A DNA stretch of 64,000 bases from the NCBI RefSeq assembly GCF_900177615.1, contig NZ_FXAP01000008.1:1-64000 (forward strand), written 5' to 3'. A model generated the notes under the pieces. That model saw only the letters and a program-made list of their open reading frames with translations. It made no database searches and was not told the origin of the DNA. This DNA comes from Plantibacter flavus (lineage in GTDB: Bacteria > Actinomycetota > Actinomycetes > Actinomycetales > Microbacteriaceae). Made by a program: the position numbers and the translations under genes. This document shows positions 1 to 8,566 of this stretch, in pieces; the stretch's first letter is position 1, and every line of letters starts with the position of its first letter.

Positions 1-529
1 ACCCGAACCCCAAGTCACGCGGGCCGTCTCGCGCACCCGCGACGTCCCGACACCGAAGGAAGCGATTCCGACGACACGGAGCGAAGCTGCCCACAACGAG
101 GACCGTCGGCGTGCCACGGTCGCGCAGTCGGCTGAGCCGGGTGAGGTCGTCGCCGAGCGGGGTGATCAGGACGCCGGCGACCCGCTGCTCCTCGAAGAGG
201 TCGAGGTAGGCGCGCTCGCGGTCGATGCTCTCGTCGCTGTTGCCGAGCAGGACCGACCACCCCTCCGCATCGGCTCGGTCCTCGGCGCCGCGGGCGACGT
301 CGGTGAAGAACGGGTTGCCGACGTCGAGCACGACGAGGCCGACACTGCGGCTGCGGCCGGCCCGGAGCTGGCGGGCCGCGTCGTTCCGCACGAAGCCGAG
401 CTCGTCGATCGCCGCGTGGACGCGGTCGACCGTGACGGGCGAGACCTTCTCGGGGCGGTTCAGCACGTTGGAGACGGTCCCGACCGAGACGCCGGCTCTC
501 GCCGCGACGTCCTTCACGCTCGCGCTCAC
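1..529 (-). CDS. LacI-family transcriptional regulator, 3' part cut by window edge, frame disturbed near the edge
   Basis: A LacI/GalR-type sugar-responsive repressor. The GTG start at 529 has a good ribosome site (AAGGGGAG) about six bases upstream. The N-terminus is a classic LacI helix-turn-helix (VSVGTVSNVLNRPEKVS, about residues 13-29), followed by the hinge and the periplasmic-binding-protein-like core (VGLVVLDVGNPFFTDVARGAE). The frame is convincing from 529 to about 105. Below that the family-like peptide SSESLPSVS is read in a second frame (about 74-48), and DVAGAR returns in the first frame (46-29), so two small indels seem to be present. These could be contig-edge sequence errors or real decay. 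It lies beside a two-component system and near the rhamnose importer, and is one of two LacI genes that could bind the TGAATCGATTCA sites. The ligand is not known from sequence. Confidence 0.8.
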   Translation of the reverse strand, partial: MSASVKDVAARAGVSVGTVSNVLNRPEKVSPVTVDRVHAAIDELGFVRNDAARQLRAGRSRSVGLVVLDVGNPFFTDVARGAEDRADAEGWSVLLGNSDESIDRERAYLDLFEEQRVAGVLITPLGDDLTRLSRLRDRGTPTVLVVGSFAPCRRNRFLRCRDVAGARDGPRDLGFG

Positions 530-639
530 GGCTCCCCTTCGCCTGTCGGACCCGCCGGGCGACGCCGGACGGGCTGGCTCATTGTCGCACGCAGTGACTC
601 GTGGCGCCCGCGCAGTCGGCTGCCCCCACCCATCGCCGT

Positions 640-712
640 CCCCGACTCAGGAGCTCCTCGGCACGGCGCGCCCGTCCGCCCCCGGCACACCGGGCGACTC
701 CTGAGAACGGGG
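640..712. repeat. Degenerate copy of the CTCAGGA palindromic element (family A)
   Basis: The arms CCCCGACTCAGGA (640-652) and TCCTGAGAACGGGG (699-712) are imperfect inverted repeats around a GC-rich core. The layout matches the better conserved copies at 7978, 9543, 16169, 21868 and 22831. It lies between the start of the LacI gene and the 3' end of the sensor kinase gene. This is the most diverged member. Confidence 0.55.
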
Positions 713-718
713 CGACGG

Positions 719-2152
719 TCAGCCGGGATCAACCGACAGGGCCGACGCGGCGGGCAGGGTGACGACGACCTCGAGACCGTGGCCGGGACGGTTGTGCAGC
801 ACGATCGCGCCGCCCGCATTGCGCGCGATGGCGGCGACGATCGCGAGCCCGAGACCGGAACCGTGCCCGGAGGACCGCGTCGCGTCCGATCGGCTGAACC
901 GCTCGAGCGCTCGCGGTTCGAAGGCCGGGTCGAGCCCTCCGGCGTTGTCCGACACCCGCAGCGTGAGCTGCCCGCCGTCGTCGTCGAGCATCACCGACAC
1001 CCGCCGCGGAGCACCCCCGCGCTCGGTGAACGCCTGCAGCGCGTTCCCTGCGAGGTTGTCGACGACCCGACCGACATCGTCAGCGCGCACGGCGTACACC
1101 GCCGCGCCGTCCCCCGGCGCGCTCTCAGCGATCGCACTCACGTACTCGACCTCGATCCCGGCCAGCGCGTCGTCCGAGGCGACCCGGAACCGCGCGCGCT
1201 CGACCGCCTCGAGCACGTCGGCCTCCAACCTGGCCGCGCTCGTCCGCTCCTCCGGCGTCGCCGCCTCGATGCGGGACAGCTCGAGCAGCGAGGTGACGAG
1301 CGCCGACAGCCGCGTCGCACTGCGCTCCGCCCCCTCGATGTCGGCGAGCAGTTGCTCGCGCGACGAGTCCTCGAGGCGCGCGAGTTCGAGCTGGGTGCGG
1401 AGGATCGCGAGCGGCGTCCGGAGCTCGTGACTCGCGTCGGACACGAGTTGCCGTTCGCGGTCCGCCGAGGCCCGCAGCCGCTCGATCAGGTCGTTGAGGG
1501 TGATCGCGAGCTGCGCGATCTCGTCGTCCGCACGGCCGACCGGCAGTACCTCGTCCGTCGACCGTTCACTGAGGCTCTGCGCACTCACCCGGAGCCTGGT
1601 GACGGGTCGGAGCGACACCGTCGTCAGGATCCACCCGCCGGCCGCCACACCGAGGACGAGGAGCGCGAAGGACCCGACGAGCAGGAGCCGCATCTGGACG
1701 AGGACGGTCGTCTCCTCGGCCTCGTCGCGCCCCGCGATGACGTACCAGGTGTCGCCACCGACGGTCACGGGCTGTGACAACAGGATGTACGTGGCGGAAC
1801 CGGCGTCGACGGTGGTGACCTCCCGCGTCGCGGCGAGCGCCGGGAGTTGCGCGGCGAGCGTCGTCGGCAGACTGAAGACCGGGATGGAGCCGTCGGGGGC
1901 GATGACCGCGATGCGGGTGCCGAGGCCGGGTCCCTGGAGCGGGTCGTCGGGTCTCGCCTGCAGCGCGAACACGTACTGCGCGCCGTCGCTGCGGAGCGCC
2001 TGGACGGTGCCGTCGCGGACGATGCGCTCCAGCTGGGCGTTGATCGCGAGCCCGGCGAAGAGCGACACGACGACGGCGATGAGCAGAAAGCCCCCGGCGA
2101 TCCGCGTGCGGATGCCGTGGTGCCGCGTCGACCGGCGACGGTCCGACGACAT
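719..2152 (-). CDS. Two-component sensor histidine kinase
   Basis: A 477-residue membrane sensor kinase of the classic HAMP-HisKA-HATPase type. There is a transmembrane helix at about 21-37, a short extracytoplasmic domain at about 38-152, a second helix at about 155-178, HAMP at about 179-231, a dimerisation box with the phosphorylatable histidine (SHELRTP, H242), and an ATPase domain with the N box (NLAGNALQA) and G boxes (DNAGGLDP, GHGSGLGLAI). The start lies four bases beyond the stop of the regulator gene at 2157-2861, so the two are one transcript with the regulator first. The extracytoplasmic domain is not a family I recognise, so the stimulus is unknown. The pair is transcribed divergently from the rhamnose importer, but nothing shows that it controls it. 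Confidence 0.92.
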   Translation of the reverse strand: MSSDRRRSTRHHGIRTRIAGGFLLIAVVVSLFAGLAINAQLERIVRDGTVQALRSDGAQYVFALQARPDDPLQGPGLGTRIAVIAPDGSIPVFSLPTTLAAQLPALAATREVTTVDAGSATYILLSQPVTVGGDTWYVIAGRDEAEETTVLVQMRLLLVGSFALLVLGVAAGGWILTTVSLRPVTRLRVSAQSLSERSTDEVLPVGRADDEIAQLAITLNDLIERLRASADRERQLVSDASHELRTPLAILRTQLELARLEDSSREQLLADIEGAERSATRLSALVTSLLELSRIEAATPEERTSAARLEADVLEAVERARFRVASDDALAGIEVEYVSAIAESAPGDGAAVYAVRADDVGRVVDNLAGNALQAFTERGGAPRRVSVMLDDDGGQLTLRVSDNAGGLDPAFEPRALERFSRSDATRSSGHGSGLGLAIVAAIARNAGGAIVLHNRPGHGLEVVVTLPAASALSVDPG

Positions 2153-2156
2153 GCCC

Positions 2157-2861
2157 TCAGCTCCCTGCGGCGACGAGCGAGAAGCCCACGCCGCGGCTCG
2201 TCACGATGCGGACGCCGGCCTCCGCCAGGTCGAGTTTGCGACGGAGGCGGCTGATGTACTGGTCGACGACGTTCGGGTCGATGTTGTCGAAGGTCTCCCA
2301 GACCTCCCGCAGCATGGCCGCCCGGGAGACGACGACTCCCGGCTCGGACGCGAGCACCCGGAGGACGTCGAACTCGGTCCCGCTCAGCGGCACGTCGTGG
2401 TCGCCGACGCGCGCCCGGTGCCGGTGCAGGTCGAGCGTCAGCCCGCCGACGTCCAAGCGGGGCTGCACGGTGAGCGCGTCCCGCCGCCGGACCGCGCGGA
2501 TCCGGGCGGCGAGCTCGGCGAAGGCGAACGGCTTGATCATGTAGTCGTCGGCTCCGGCGTCGAGCCCGCGGACCCGGTCGTCCACGGCGTCGCGCGCCGT
2601 GAGCAGGATCACCGCGAGCGTCGGGTCGAGGCCTTTGAGCTCGCGGCAGACGGCGAATCCGGAGAGCCCCGGGAGCATGACATCGACGACCGCGACCTGG
2701 AAGCCCGCGTCGCCACCGGACGCCGGCGCGATCGCCTGCCGCGCGAGGTCCAGCGCGGTCGGGCCGTCGAACGCCGTCGTCACGTCGTGGCCGTCCGACC
2801 CGAGACCGCGGGAGAGGAGGCCAGCCATCTCGCGTTCGTCATCGACGACGAGGATCCGCAC
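2157..2861 (-). CDS. OmpR/PhoB-family response regulator
   Basis: Partner of the downstream histidine kinase. It has a receiver domain (VRILVVDDE at the N-terminus, phosphoacceptor aspartate in VAVVDVMLPG at about D60, conserved lysine in DYMIKPF) and a C-terminal winged helix that binds DNA (about residues 135-234, with VVDQYISRLRRKLD). An upstream ATG at 2891 is in frame. I prefer GTG at 2861 because a strong AGGAGG sits seven bases before it and the receiver domain starts immediately there. The segment before the phosphorylation site is slightly longer than usual (RQAIAPASGGDAGFQ). About 200 bp separate this start from the importer ATG at 3059, so the intergenic region carries two divergent promoters. 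Confidence 0.92.
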   Translation of the reverse strand: MRILVVDDEREMAGLLSRGLGSDGHDVTTAFDGPTALDLARQAIAPASGGDAGFQVAVVDVMLPGLSGFAVCRELKGLDPTLAVILLTARDAVDDRVRGLDAGADDYMIKPFAFAELAARIRAVRRRDALTVQPRLDVGGLTLDLHRHRARVGDHDVPLSGTEFDVLRVLASEPGVVVSRAAMLREVWETFDNIDPNVVDQYISRLRRKLDLAEAGVRIVTSRGVGFSLVAAGS

Positions 2862-2953
2862 GGTCGTCCTCCTTCGCCATCGAGCATCCACAGCCTAGGC
2901 GAGCCGACCGGGGCGCCGTTTCTGAAGGTCCTGTCAGGAACGACCGCTTCGCC

Positions 2954-2983
2954 TTGCCGCCCGCGATCCGACGGCCATACAGT
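2954..2983 (+). promoter_or_regulatory. Probable promoter of the rhamnose ABC operon
   Basis: TTGCCG (2954-2959) and TACAGT (2978-2983) are 18 bp apart, an acceptable housekeeping-sigma promoter. The LacI-type operator at 3001-3012 lies just downstream of the -10, where a repressor would block initiation. Confidence 0.45.
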
Positions 2984-3000
2984 GCAGGTGCTCCCGACCC

Positions 3001-3012
3001 TGAATCGATTCA
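3001..3012. promoter_or_regulatory. LacI-type operator, perfect palindrome
   Basis: TGAATCGATTCA is a perfect 12-bp palindrome with the central CG typical of LacI/GalR operators. It lies 46 bp before the ABC ATPase start. The identical 12-mer precedes rhaM (15735-15746) and a one-mismatch version precedes rhaI (16279-16290), which ties import and the first catabolic steps to one regulator. Confidence 0.75.
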
Positions 3013-3058
3013 CATCCCGCCGGGAGCGAGCCCCTCACCGTGGAGGAACGGACCCTCA

Positions 3059-4612
3059 ATGACGATCGACCATCCAGCGCAGCCGACGCGCACCGAGCCC
3101 GCCGGGCGCAGCGCCCAGCCGGCGCTCTCCCTCATCGGAGCCGCCAAGACCTTCGGCCCCGTCGTCGCCCTGGCCGACGGCACCATCCAGATCGAGGCCG
3201 GCGAGATCCACGCGCTCGTCGGCGAGAACGGCGCCGGGAAGTCCACGCTCGTGAAGATCCTCGCCGGGCTCTACACCCCCGATGCCGGGGACTTCACCCT
3301 CGCGGGGAAGCCCGTCGCCTTCCGCGGGGTCGCCGACAGCAAGGCCGCGGGCATCTCCGTGATCTACCAGGAGCCGACCCTGTTCCCCGACCTCACCGTC
3401 GCCGAGAACATCTTCATCGGCCGCCAGCCGAAGAACGGCCTGGGACTCATCAGCACGGGCGCCATGCGGAAGGCCGCCCGCGCCCTGTTCGATCGCCTCG
3501 GCGTCCAGATCGACCCCGACCGCGTCGCCGAGGGGCTCTCGATCGCCGACCAGCAGATCATCGAGATCGCGAAGGCCATCTCACTCGACGCCAAGGTCCT
3601 CATCATGGACGAACCGACCGCCGCGCTCTCCGGCGTCGAGGTCGACCGCCTCTTCCAGGTCGCCCGCTCCCTGCGCGACGCGGGCGCCGGCATCATGTTC
3701 ATCTCCCACCGCTTCGAGGAGGTCTTCGCGCTGTGCGACCGCATCACGGTCATGCGCGACGGCCGCTACATCGCCACGCACGTCACGAGCGAGACGACGG
3801 TCGACGCGATCGTCCGGCAGATGGTCGGTCGCGACATCGCCGCCCTCTTCCCCAAGCAGGACGCGGAGATCGGCGACGCCGTCCTCACCGTCGACGGGCT
3901 GTCGCGCGCCGGCGTCTTCTCCGACATCTCGTTCACGGTGCGCTCGGGTGAGATCGTCGCCCTCGCGGGACTCGTCGGCGCCGGGCGCACCGAGGTCGCC
4001 CGCGCCGTCTTCGGCATCGACCCCTACGACACCGGACGCGTCACGCTCGACGGCAAGCCGGTCAAGGCCGGCGACCCGCAGGCCGCGATCGACGCCGGCA
4101 TGGGCTTCGTCCCCGAGGACCGTCGCAAGCAGGGGCTCGTGATGGACCTGTCGGTCGCCCGCAACGCGACCCTCACCCTCCGCCACCGGCTCGCGCGGTT
4201 CGGGATCATCTCCGGCCGCCGCGAACGCGAGGCGGCCGAGGAGTGGTCGGCCCGCCTCCAGGTGAAGACCGGCTCCCAGGAGTACGCGGTCTCCACCCTC
4301 TCCGGCGGCAACCAGCAGAAGGTCGTCCTCGCGAAGTGGCTCGCCACCGAGCCCACCTTCCTCATCGTCGACGAGCCCACCCGCGGCATCGACGTCGGCA
4401 CGAAGAGCGAGGTCCACCGCCTCATCTCCGAGCTCGCCGGCCGCGGCATCGCGATCCTCATGATCTCCTCCGAACTGCCCGAGGTCCTCGGCATGGCCGA
4501 CCGCGTCCTCGTCATGCACGAGGGCCGGATCACCGCCGAGCTCACCCGAGAAGAAGCGACCCCGGAGACCGTGATGCACGCGGCCACCGGTTCCCTGGAA
4601 GGCGCACGATGA
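3059..4612 (+). CDS. Rhamnose-type sugar ABC importer, ATP-binding protein (RhaT-like)
   Basis: A 517-residue duplicated ATPase of the ribose/rhamnose (CUT2) importer class. The first cassette has Walker A GENGAGKST (55-63), a signature region (EGLSIADQQIIEIAKAIS) and Walker B (VLIMDEPTAAL). The second has the degenerate Walker A usual in this class (GLVGAGRTE) and an intact signature LSGGNQQK. The start at 3059 is chosen because GGAGG lies 12 bases upstream; an in-frame ATG at 2954 would cover the operator. The stop overlaps the next start (ATGA). With two permeases and an RhaS-like binding protein downstream it forms one operon. Rhamnose specificity is inferred from the binding protein and the island. 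Confidence 0.93.
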   Translation: MTIDHPAQPTRTEPAGRSAQPALSLIGAAKTFGPVVALADGTIQIEAGEIHALVGENGAGKSTLVKILAGLYTPDAGDFTLAGKPVAFRGVADSKAAGISVIYQEPTLFPDLTVAENIFIGRQPKNGLGLISTGAMRKAARALFDRLGVQIDPDRVAEGLSIADQQIIEIAKAISLDAKVLIMDEPTAALSGVEVDRLFQVARSLRDAGAGIMFISHRFEEVFALCDRITVMRDGRYIATHVTSETTVDAIVRQMVGRDIAALFPKQDAEIGDAVLTVDGLSRAGVFSDISFTVRSGEIVALAGLVGAGRTEVARAVFGIDPYDTGRVTLDGKPVKAGDPQAAIDAGMGFVPEDRRKQGLVMDLSVARNATLTLRHRLARFGIISGRREREAAEEWSARLQVKTGSQEYAVSTLSGGNQQKVVLAKWLATEPTFLIVDEPTRGIDVGTKSEVHRLISELAGRGIAILMISSELPEVLGMADRVLVMHEGRITAELTREEATPETVMHAATGSLEGAR

Positions 4613-5661
4613 CCGGCACCACCACGAAGCCGGGAGGCGGCGGCCCCGTCACCGTCGCGACCGAGCGCACGACGAACCCGATCGCGTCGATCGTGCGACT
4701 CCGGGAGCTCCCGGTCACCGTCGCCCTCGTCGTCCTCGTGCTCGTGACCTACCTCGCGAACCCGCTGTTCCTGTCGGCACAGGGGGTGAAGGATCTCCTC
4801 CTCAACGCGACGATCATGATCATCCTCGCCGTCGGTCAGGCGCTCGTCATCATCACCCGCAACGTCGACCTGTCCGTCGGCTCGATCCTGGGGCTCGTCG
4901 CCTTCGCGACCGGCACGATGTTCGCGACGATGCCGCAGCTGCCGATCATCGCGGTGTTCGCCATCGCCATGCTGCTCGGTGCGGTGCTCGGCGCGATCAA
5001 CGGTGCGCTCGTCACGATCGCGAAGGTCCCCGCCCTCGTCATCACCCTGGGCACGCTCTACATCTACCGAGGCCTGAACAACGCGTGGGCCGGTGGCACG
5101 CAGTACTTCGCGGACGACCGACCCGACGCGTTCGGGAACCTGTCCGTCGACACCGTCCTCGGCTTCCCGGTCATCACCCTCATCGCGATCCTCGTCGTGG
5201 TCGTCGTCGCCGTCTACATGGCCGGCGCCCGCTCCGGCCGCGACCTCTACGCGATCGGGTCGGACCCCGACGCCGCGAAGCTGTTCGGCATCCCGGTCGG
5301 CCGTCGCGTCTTCCTCGCCTTCCTGGCGAACGGCCTGCTCGCCGGACTCGCCGGCGTGCTCTACGCCTCGCGCTTCAACTCGGTCGGCGCGACCACCGGG
5401 TCGGGCATGGAGCTCGACGTCGTCGCGGCGGCCGTGGTCGGTGGTGTCGCGATCTTCGGCGGCAGCGGCTCGGTCGCCGGTGCCGCGATCGGTGCGATCC
5501 TCCTCACCACCATCACGAGCGCCCTCACCGCCCTGCGCGTCGACAAGTTCTGGCAGCAGGCGATCGTGGGCATCCTCATCCTGGCCGCGATCATCATCGA
5601 CCGCGTCGCCAGCCTCCGTACGGCCAAGAAACTGCGAATGAGCGAGGCACGCGATGTCTGA
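4609..5661 (+). CDS. Sugar ABC importer permease (RhaP-like)
   Basis: A 350-residue inner-membrane permease of the BPD_transp_2 family used by ribose/rhamnose importers. It has about ten hydrophobic segments and the family hallmark VDLSVGSILGLVAF near residue 85. A second hallmark, GGVAIFGGSGSVAGAAIGAILL, lies near 282-303. Its ATG overlaps the ATPase stop, which implies translational coupling. Its own 3' end overlaps the second permease by eight bases. It should pair with the 5654-6754 permease to form the heterodimeric channel. Confidence 0.92.
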   Translation: MTGTTTKPGGGGPVTVATERTTNPIASIVRLRELPVTVALVVLVLVTYLANPLFLSAQGVKDLLLNATIMIILAVGQALVIITRNVDLSVGSILGLVAFATGTMFATMPQLPIIAVFAIAMLLGAVLGAINGALVTIAKVPALVITLGTLYIYRGLNNAWAGGTQYFADDRPDAFGNLSVDTVLGFPVITLIAILVVVVVAVYMAGARSGRDLYAIGSDPDAAKLFGIPVGRRVFLAFLANGLLAGLAGVLYASRFNSVGATTGSGMELDVVAAAVVGGVAIFGGSGSVAGAAIGAILLTTITSALTALRVDKFWQQAIVGILILAAIIIDRVASLRTAKKLRMSEARDV

Positions 5662-6754
5662 TCTGAAGACCCCGGCAGCCCCGAAGGCTCCGTTCATCAA
5701 GGGCTCCGGCCCGCTCGGCACCGACACCACCGGCGTGCTCGTGGCCGAACCGAAGGGCCGCACCGGCGCCTCGCGCATCCTCCTCGGTCGCGACGCGATC
5801 ATGATCTACGCGCTGCTCGTCGTCGTCATCGGCGCCTGTCTGCTCATCCCGCGGTTCGCCTCCCCCGTCACCGTCGGCTTCCTCCTCCTCGACGTCATCC
5901 CGATCCTCCTCATCGCGATGCCGATGACGCTCGTCATCATCACGGGCGAGATCGACCTGTCCGTCGCGAGCACCGCGGGCCTCACGAGCGCCGTCATCGG
6001 CGTGTTGTGGGCCGGCGGCGGGATGGACATCGGGGTCGTCCTCCTCATCGGGATACTCGTCGGAGTCGTCGCCGGCGCGTTCAACGGCTTCCTCATCGCG
6101 GTGGTCGGACTCCCGTCGCTCGCGGTGACGATCGGCACGCTCGCGCTGTTCCGCGGCCTCGCACTCGTCGTCATCGGCGACAACGCGGTCGCGAACTTCC
6201 CGCCCGAGCTCACCGCGTTCTTCACGTCGAAGATCGGCTCGACCGGCATCCCCGTGGTCATGGTCGGGGTCCTCGTCGTCGTGCTCGCCTTCGGGGTCGT
6301 CCTGCACCTGACCCCCTTCGGCCGCGGGCTCTACGCGCTCGGGTACAGCACGGAGGCCGCGAGCTTCGTCGGCATCAAGGTCGCCCGCTCGAAGTTCTGG
6401 CTCTACGTCGCGACCGGCGGCGTCTCCGCCCTCGCGGGGGTGTTCTGGACGCTCCGCTACTCGAGCGCCCGCAGCGACAACGCCTCCGGGCTCGAGCTCG
6501 CCGTCATCGCGGCCGTGCTCCTCGGCGGCGTCTCGATCTTCGGCGGCAAGGGCTCCATCCCGGGCGTCGTCGCGGGTGTGCTGCTCATCGGCACCATCAA
6601 CTACGCGCTCCGGCTCGGCCGCGTCTCCGACGTCGTCCTCATCATCGTGACCGGGACCCTGCTGATCGCCTCGGTGGTCGGCCCCAGTATCTTCGAATCC
6701 GTCAAGCAGTGGAACCACCACCGACGGATCCGACGCAGCCTGCCCCACCCGTGA
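5654..6754 (+). CDS. Sugar ABC importer permease (RhaQ-like)
   Basis: A 366-residue second permease of the importer, homologous to the preceding gene (EIDLSVASTAGL and GGVSIFGGKGSIPGVVAGVLLIG are the equivalent hallmarks). It starts eight bases before the first permease ends. The hydrophobic core finishes near residue 345 (VVGPSIFE). The last residues, SVKQWNHHRRIRRSLPHP, form a basic tail encoded by the first copy of a 51-bp duplicated sequence whose second copy follows the stop codon. The tail may therefore derive from the repeat rather than from ancestral permease sequence. Confidence 0.92.
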   Translation: MSDLKTPAAPKAPFIKGSGPLGTDTTGVLVAEPKGRTGASRILLGRDAIMIYALLVVVIGACLLIPRFASPVTVGFLLLDVIPILLIAMPMTLVIITGEIDLSVASTAGLTSAVIGVLWAGGGMDIGVVLLIGILVGVVAGAFNGFLIAVVGLPSLAVTIGTLALFRGLALVVIGDNAVANFPPELTAFFTSKIGSTGIPVVMVGVLVVVLAFGVVLHLTPFGRGLYALGYSTEAASFVGIKVARSKFWLYVATGGVSALAGVFWTLRYSSARSDNASGLELAVIAAVLLGGVSIFGGKGSIPGVVAGVLLIGTINYALRLGRVSDVVLIIVTGTLLIASVVGPSIFESVKQWNHHRRIRRSLPHP

Positions 6755-6812
6755 CATGCAGATCCGTCAAGCAGTGGAACCACCACCGACGGATCCGACG
6801 CAGCCTGCCCCA
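6697..6812. repeat. 51-bp direct repeat with internal hairpin at the end of the second permease gene
   Basis: Positions 6697-6747 and 6762-6812 are identical over 51 bp, with a repeat period of 65 bp. Each copy contains a small inverted repeat (ATCCGTC at 6697-6703 with GACGGAT at 6723-6729) that could fold in RNA. Copy one encodes the permease C-terminus; copy two lies between the stop and the binding-protein gene. A role as an intercistronic stem-loop that sets binding-protein expression is possible but inferred. Confidence 0.85.
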
Positions 6813-6889
6813 GCACTGATCTCCCGATCGGCGCAGCCCTCGGGGTACCCCACGCCACAGCACCAGGCGTATCCAGAAAGGAACAGACA

Positions 6890-7951
6890 ATGCAGTCGAT
6901 TCGAAACCGCGCAGCAGGCCGTTCGGCCCGTCGCGCAGCGGCCCTCATCGCCGCAGCAGCCTCCCTCGCACTCATCGCGACGGGGTGCGCCACCGGCGAC
7001 TCCGCGGGGTCAGGTGGTGGCGGCGGCGCCGCGGAGAGCATCACCTTCATCCCCAAGCAGCTCAACAACCCGTACACGGACGTCGTGCTCGGCGGAGGCA
7101 AGGACGGCGCGAAGGCTGCCGGCTTCAGCGCCACCGAGGTCGTCGGCCCGCTCGAGGCGAGCGCGTCCAGCCAGGTGTCGTTCATCAACGCCGAGACCCA
7201 GGCCGGCACGAACGTCATCGTCATCGCGGCGAACGACCCCGACGCCGTCTGCCCCGCCCTCAAGGAGGCCCGTGACGGCGGCGCGAAGATCGTCGCGTTC
7301 GACTCCGACACCAGCAAGGACTGCCGCGACGTCTTCATCTCCCAGGTCGTCGCCAAGGACGTCGCCCTGATCCAGACGAAGCTCATCTCGGAGCAGATCG
7401 GTGGCTCGGGCGAGATCGCGATCCTCTCGGCCACGGCCAACGCGACGAACCAGAACGAGTGGATCAAGTACATGGAGGAGGAGCTCGCCTCCAACCCGGA
7501 CTACAAGGACATCAAGCTCGTCGCCAAGGTCTACGGTGACGACGACGACACGAAGTCGTTCCAGGAGGCCCAGGGTCTGCTCCAGGCGCACCCCAACCTC
7601 AAGGGCATCATCTCGCCCACGACGGTCGGCATCGCCGCGACCGCCCGCTACCTCTCCACCTCGGAGTACAAGGGCAAGGTCGCGCTGACCGGCCTCGGCC
7701 TCCCGAACGAGATGCGTCCGTTCGTCAAGGACGGCACCGTCACCGCGTTCGCACTGTGGGACCCGGCTCAGCTCGGCTACGTCGCCGCGTTCGCCGGCAA
7801 GGCACTCGCCGAGGGCACGATCACCGGCAAGGAGGGCGACACCTTCGAGGCCGGCGACCTCGGTGAGCGCGAGGTCGGCGCCGACGGCACCGTCATCGTC
7901 GGCCCGCCGACCACCTTCGACGCGTCGAACATCGACAAGTACGACTTCTAG
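6890..7951 (+). CDS. rhaS: Rhamnose ABC importer substrate-binding lipoprotein (RhaS-like)
   Basis: A 353-residue lipoprotein that captures sugar outside the membrane and delivers it to the importer. The signal peptide has an arginine-rich n-region and a lipobox ending at C33 (IATGC), followed by a Gly/Ser linker. The mature core begins ITFIPKQLNNPYTDVVLGGG and includes QVSFINAETQAGTNVIVIAANDPDAV and IVAFDSDTSKDCRDVF, a pattern I associate with RhaS of rhizobial and actinobacterial rhamnose importers rather than ribose binders. The ribosome site AAAGGA lies eight bases before the ATG. It is the last gene of the operon, 135 bp after the second permease, a gap filled by the 51-bp duplication. 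Confidence 0.88.
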   Translation: MQSIRNRAAGRSARRAAALIAAAASLALIATGCATGDSAGSGGGGGAAESITFIPKQLNNPYTDVVLGGGKDGAKAAGFSATEVVGPLEASASSQVSFINAETQAGTNVIVIAANDPDAVCPALKEARDGGAKIVAFDSDTSKDCRDVFISQVVAKDVALIQTKLISEQIGGSGEIAILSATANATNQNEWIKYMEEELASNPDYKDIKLVAKVYGDDDDTKSFQEAQGLLQAHPNLKGIISPTTVGIAATARYLSTSEYKGKVALTGLGLPNEMRPFVKDGTVTAFALWDPAQLGYVAAFAGKALAEGTITGKEGDTFEAGDLGEREVGADGTVIVGPPTTFDASNIDKYDF

Positions 7952-7977
7952 GAGGCACCCGCACCAACCGAACCACC

Positions 7978-8067
7978 ACTGCCCTAACTCAGGAGCGGCT
8001 GGGCGCGTCGCCCCACCGGGGCCCGCGTCACCGCCGACACGCCGACGGCGTCCTGAGTTAGGGCAGT
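7978..8067. repeat. CTCAGGA palindromic element, family A, well conserved copy
   Basis: The outer arms are a perfect 17-bp inverted repeat (7978-7994 and 8051-8067, ACTGCCCTAACTCAGGA and its complement). Inside is a second pair of short arms (GGCGCGTCG near 7999, CGACACGCC near 8034). It lies between the convergent ends of rhaS and the 8090-8518 gene. No run of T follows either arm, so it is not a standard intrinsic terminator. Confidence 0.85.
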
Positions 8068-8089
8068 GGGTCGTGACGGGAGTCCATCG

Positions 8090-8518
8090 TCAGGAGCGTT
8101 CATCGTCGGCGTCGGGCTCGTTGCGCTTCATCTCCAACTCGAGCTTGCGGATACGCTCGGCGTCCTCGGCGGCCTGGATCTCGCGCTCGAGGGCGGCAAG
8201 CTGCTCCTCCGTGCTACTGACGGCGCGGTCGGGCTGCGACGGCGAGGGCGTCGCGGTCGACGAGGACCCGCGACCCGGGCCCCACGAGCCGGACGTCCGC
8301 GACTGCTTCCGGCCCCGGCGTTCGGGGAGCTTGATCCGGCTCGTCGACCAGTCCTTGCCGAGCAGGAACCACAGGGCGACGCCGATGAGCGGGATGAAGA
8401 CGATGAGCAGCACCCACACGATCTTGGGCAGGTTGCGCACGACGGGCTCGGGCTGCCCCACCACGTCGATGAGCGCGATGATCGTGAGGACGATGAGCAG
8501 CAACGACAACACGAACAT
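8090..8518 (-). CDS. Small membrane protein with PLDc_N-type domain
   Basis: A 142-residue protein. The N-terminal helix MFVLSLLLIVLTIIALIDVV and second helix VWVLLIVFIPLIGVALWFLL, with NLPK between them and GKD after, are the hallmark of the phospholipase-D-nuclease N-terminal (PLDc_N) family, which here has no catalytic domain. A Ser/Arg-rich linker and an acidic helical tail (about 105-142, SSTEEQLAALEREIQAAEDA) resemble a SHOCT-like end. The tail is cytoplasmic if the usual hairpin topology holds. It is divergent from the aldo/keto reductase gene with 48 bp between starts. Function unknown. Confidence 0.8.
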   Translation of the reverse strand: MFVLSLLLIVLTIIALIDVVGQPEPVVRNLPKIVWVLLIVFIPLIGVALWFLLGKDWSTSRIKLPERRGRKQSRTSGSWGPGRGSSSTATPSPSQPDRAVSSTEEQLAALEREIQAAEDAERIRKLELEMKRNEPDADDERS

Positions 8519-8566
8519 GTCGTCAATCCTAGGCAGACCACCGGTGGGTTCGGCCAGGATGGTCGG

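Noticed and set aside
4024-6757. Long minus-strand open frames opposite the rhamnose importer permeases
   Set aside because: Compositionally extreme (Asp/Glu/Arg/Gly runs); the plus strand has overlapping, coupled genes with clear families.
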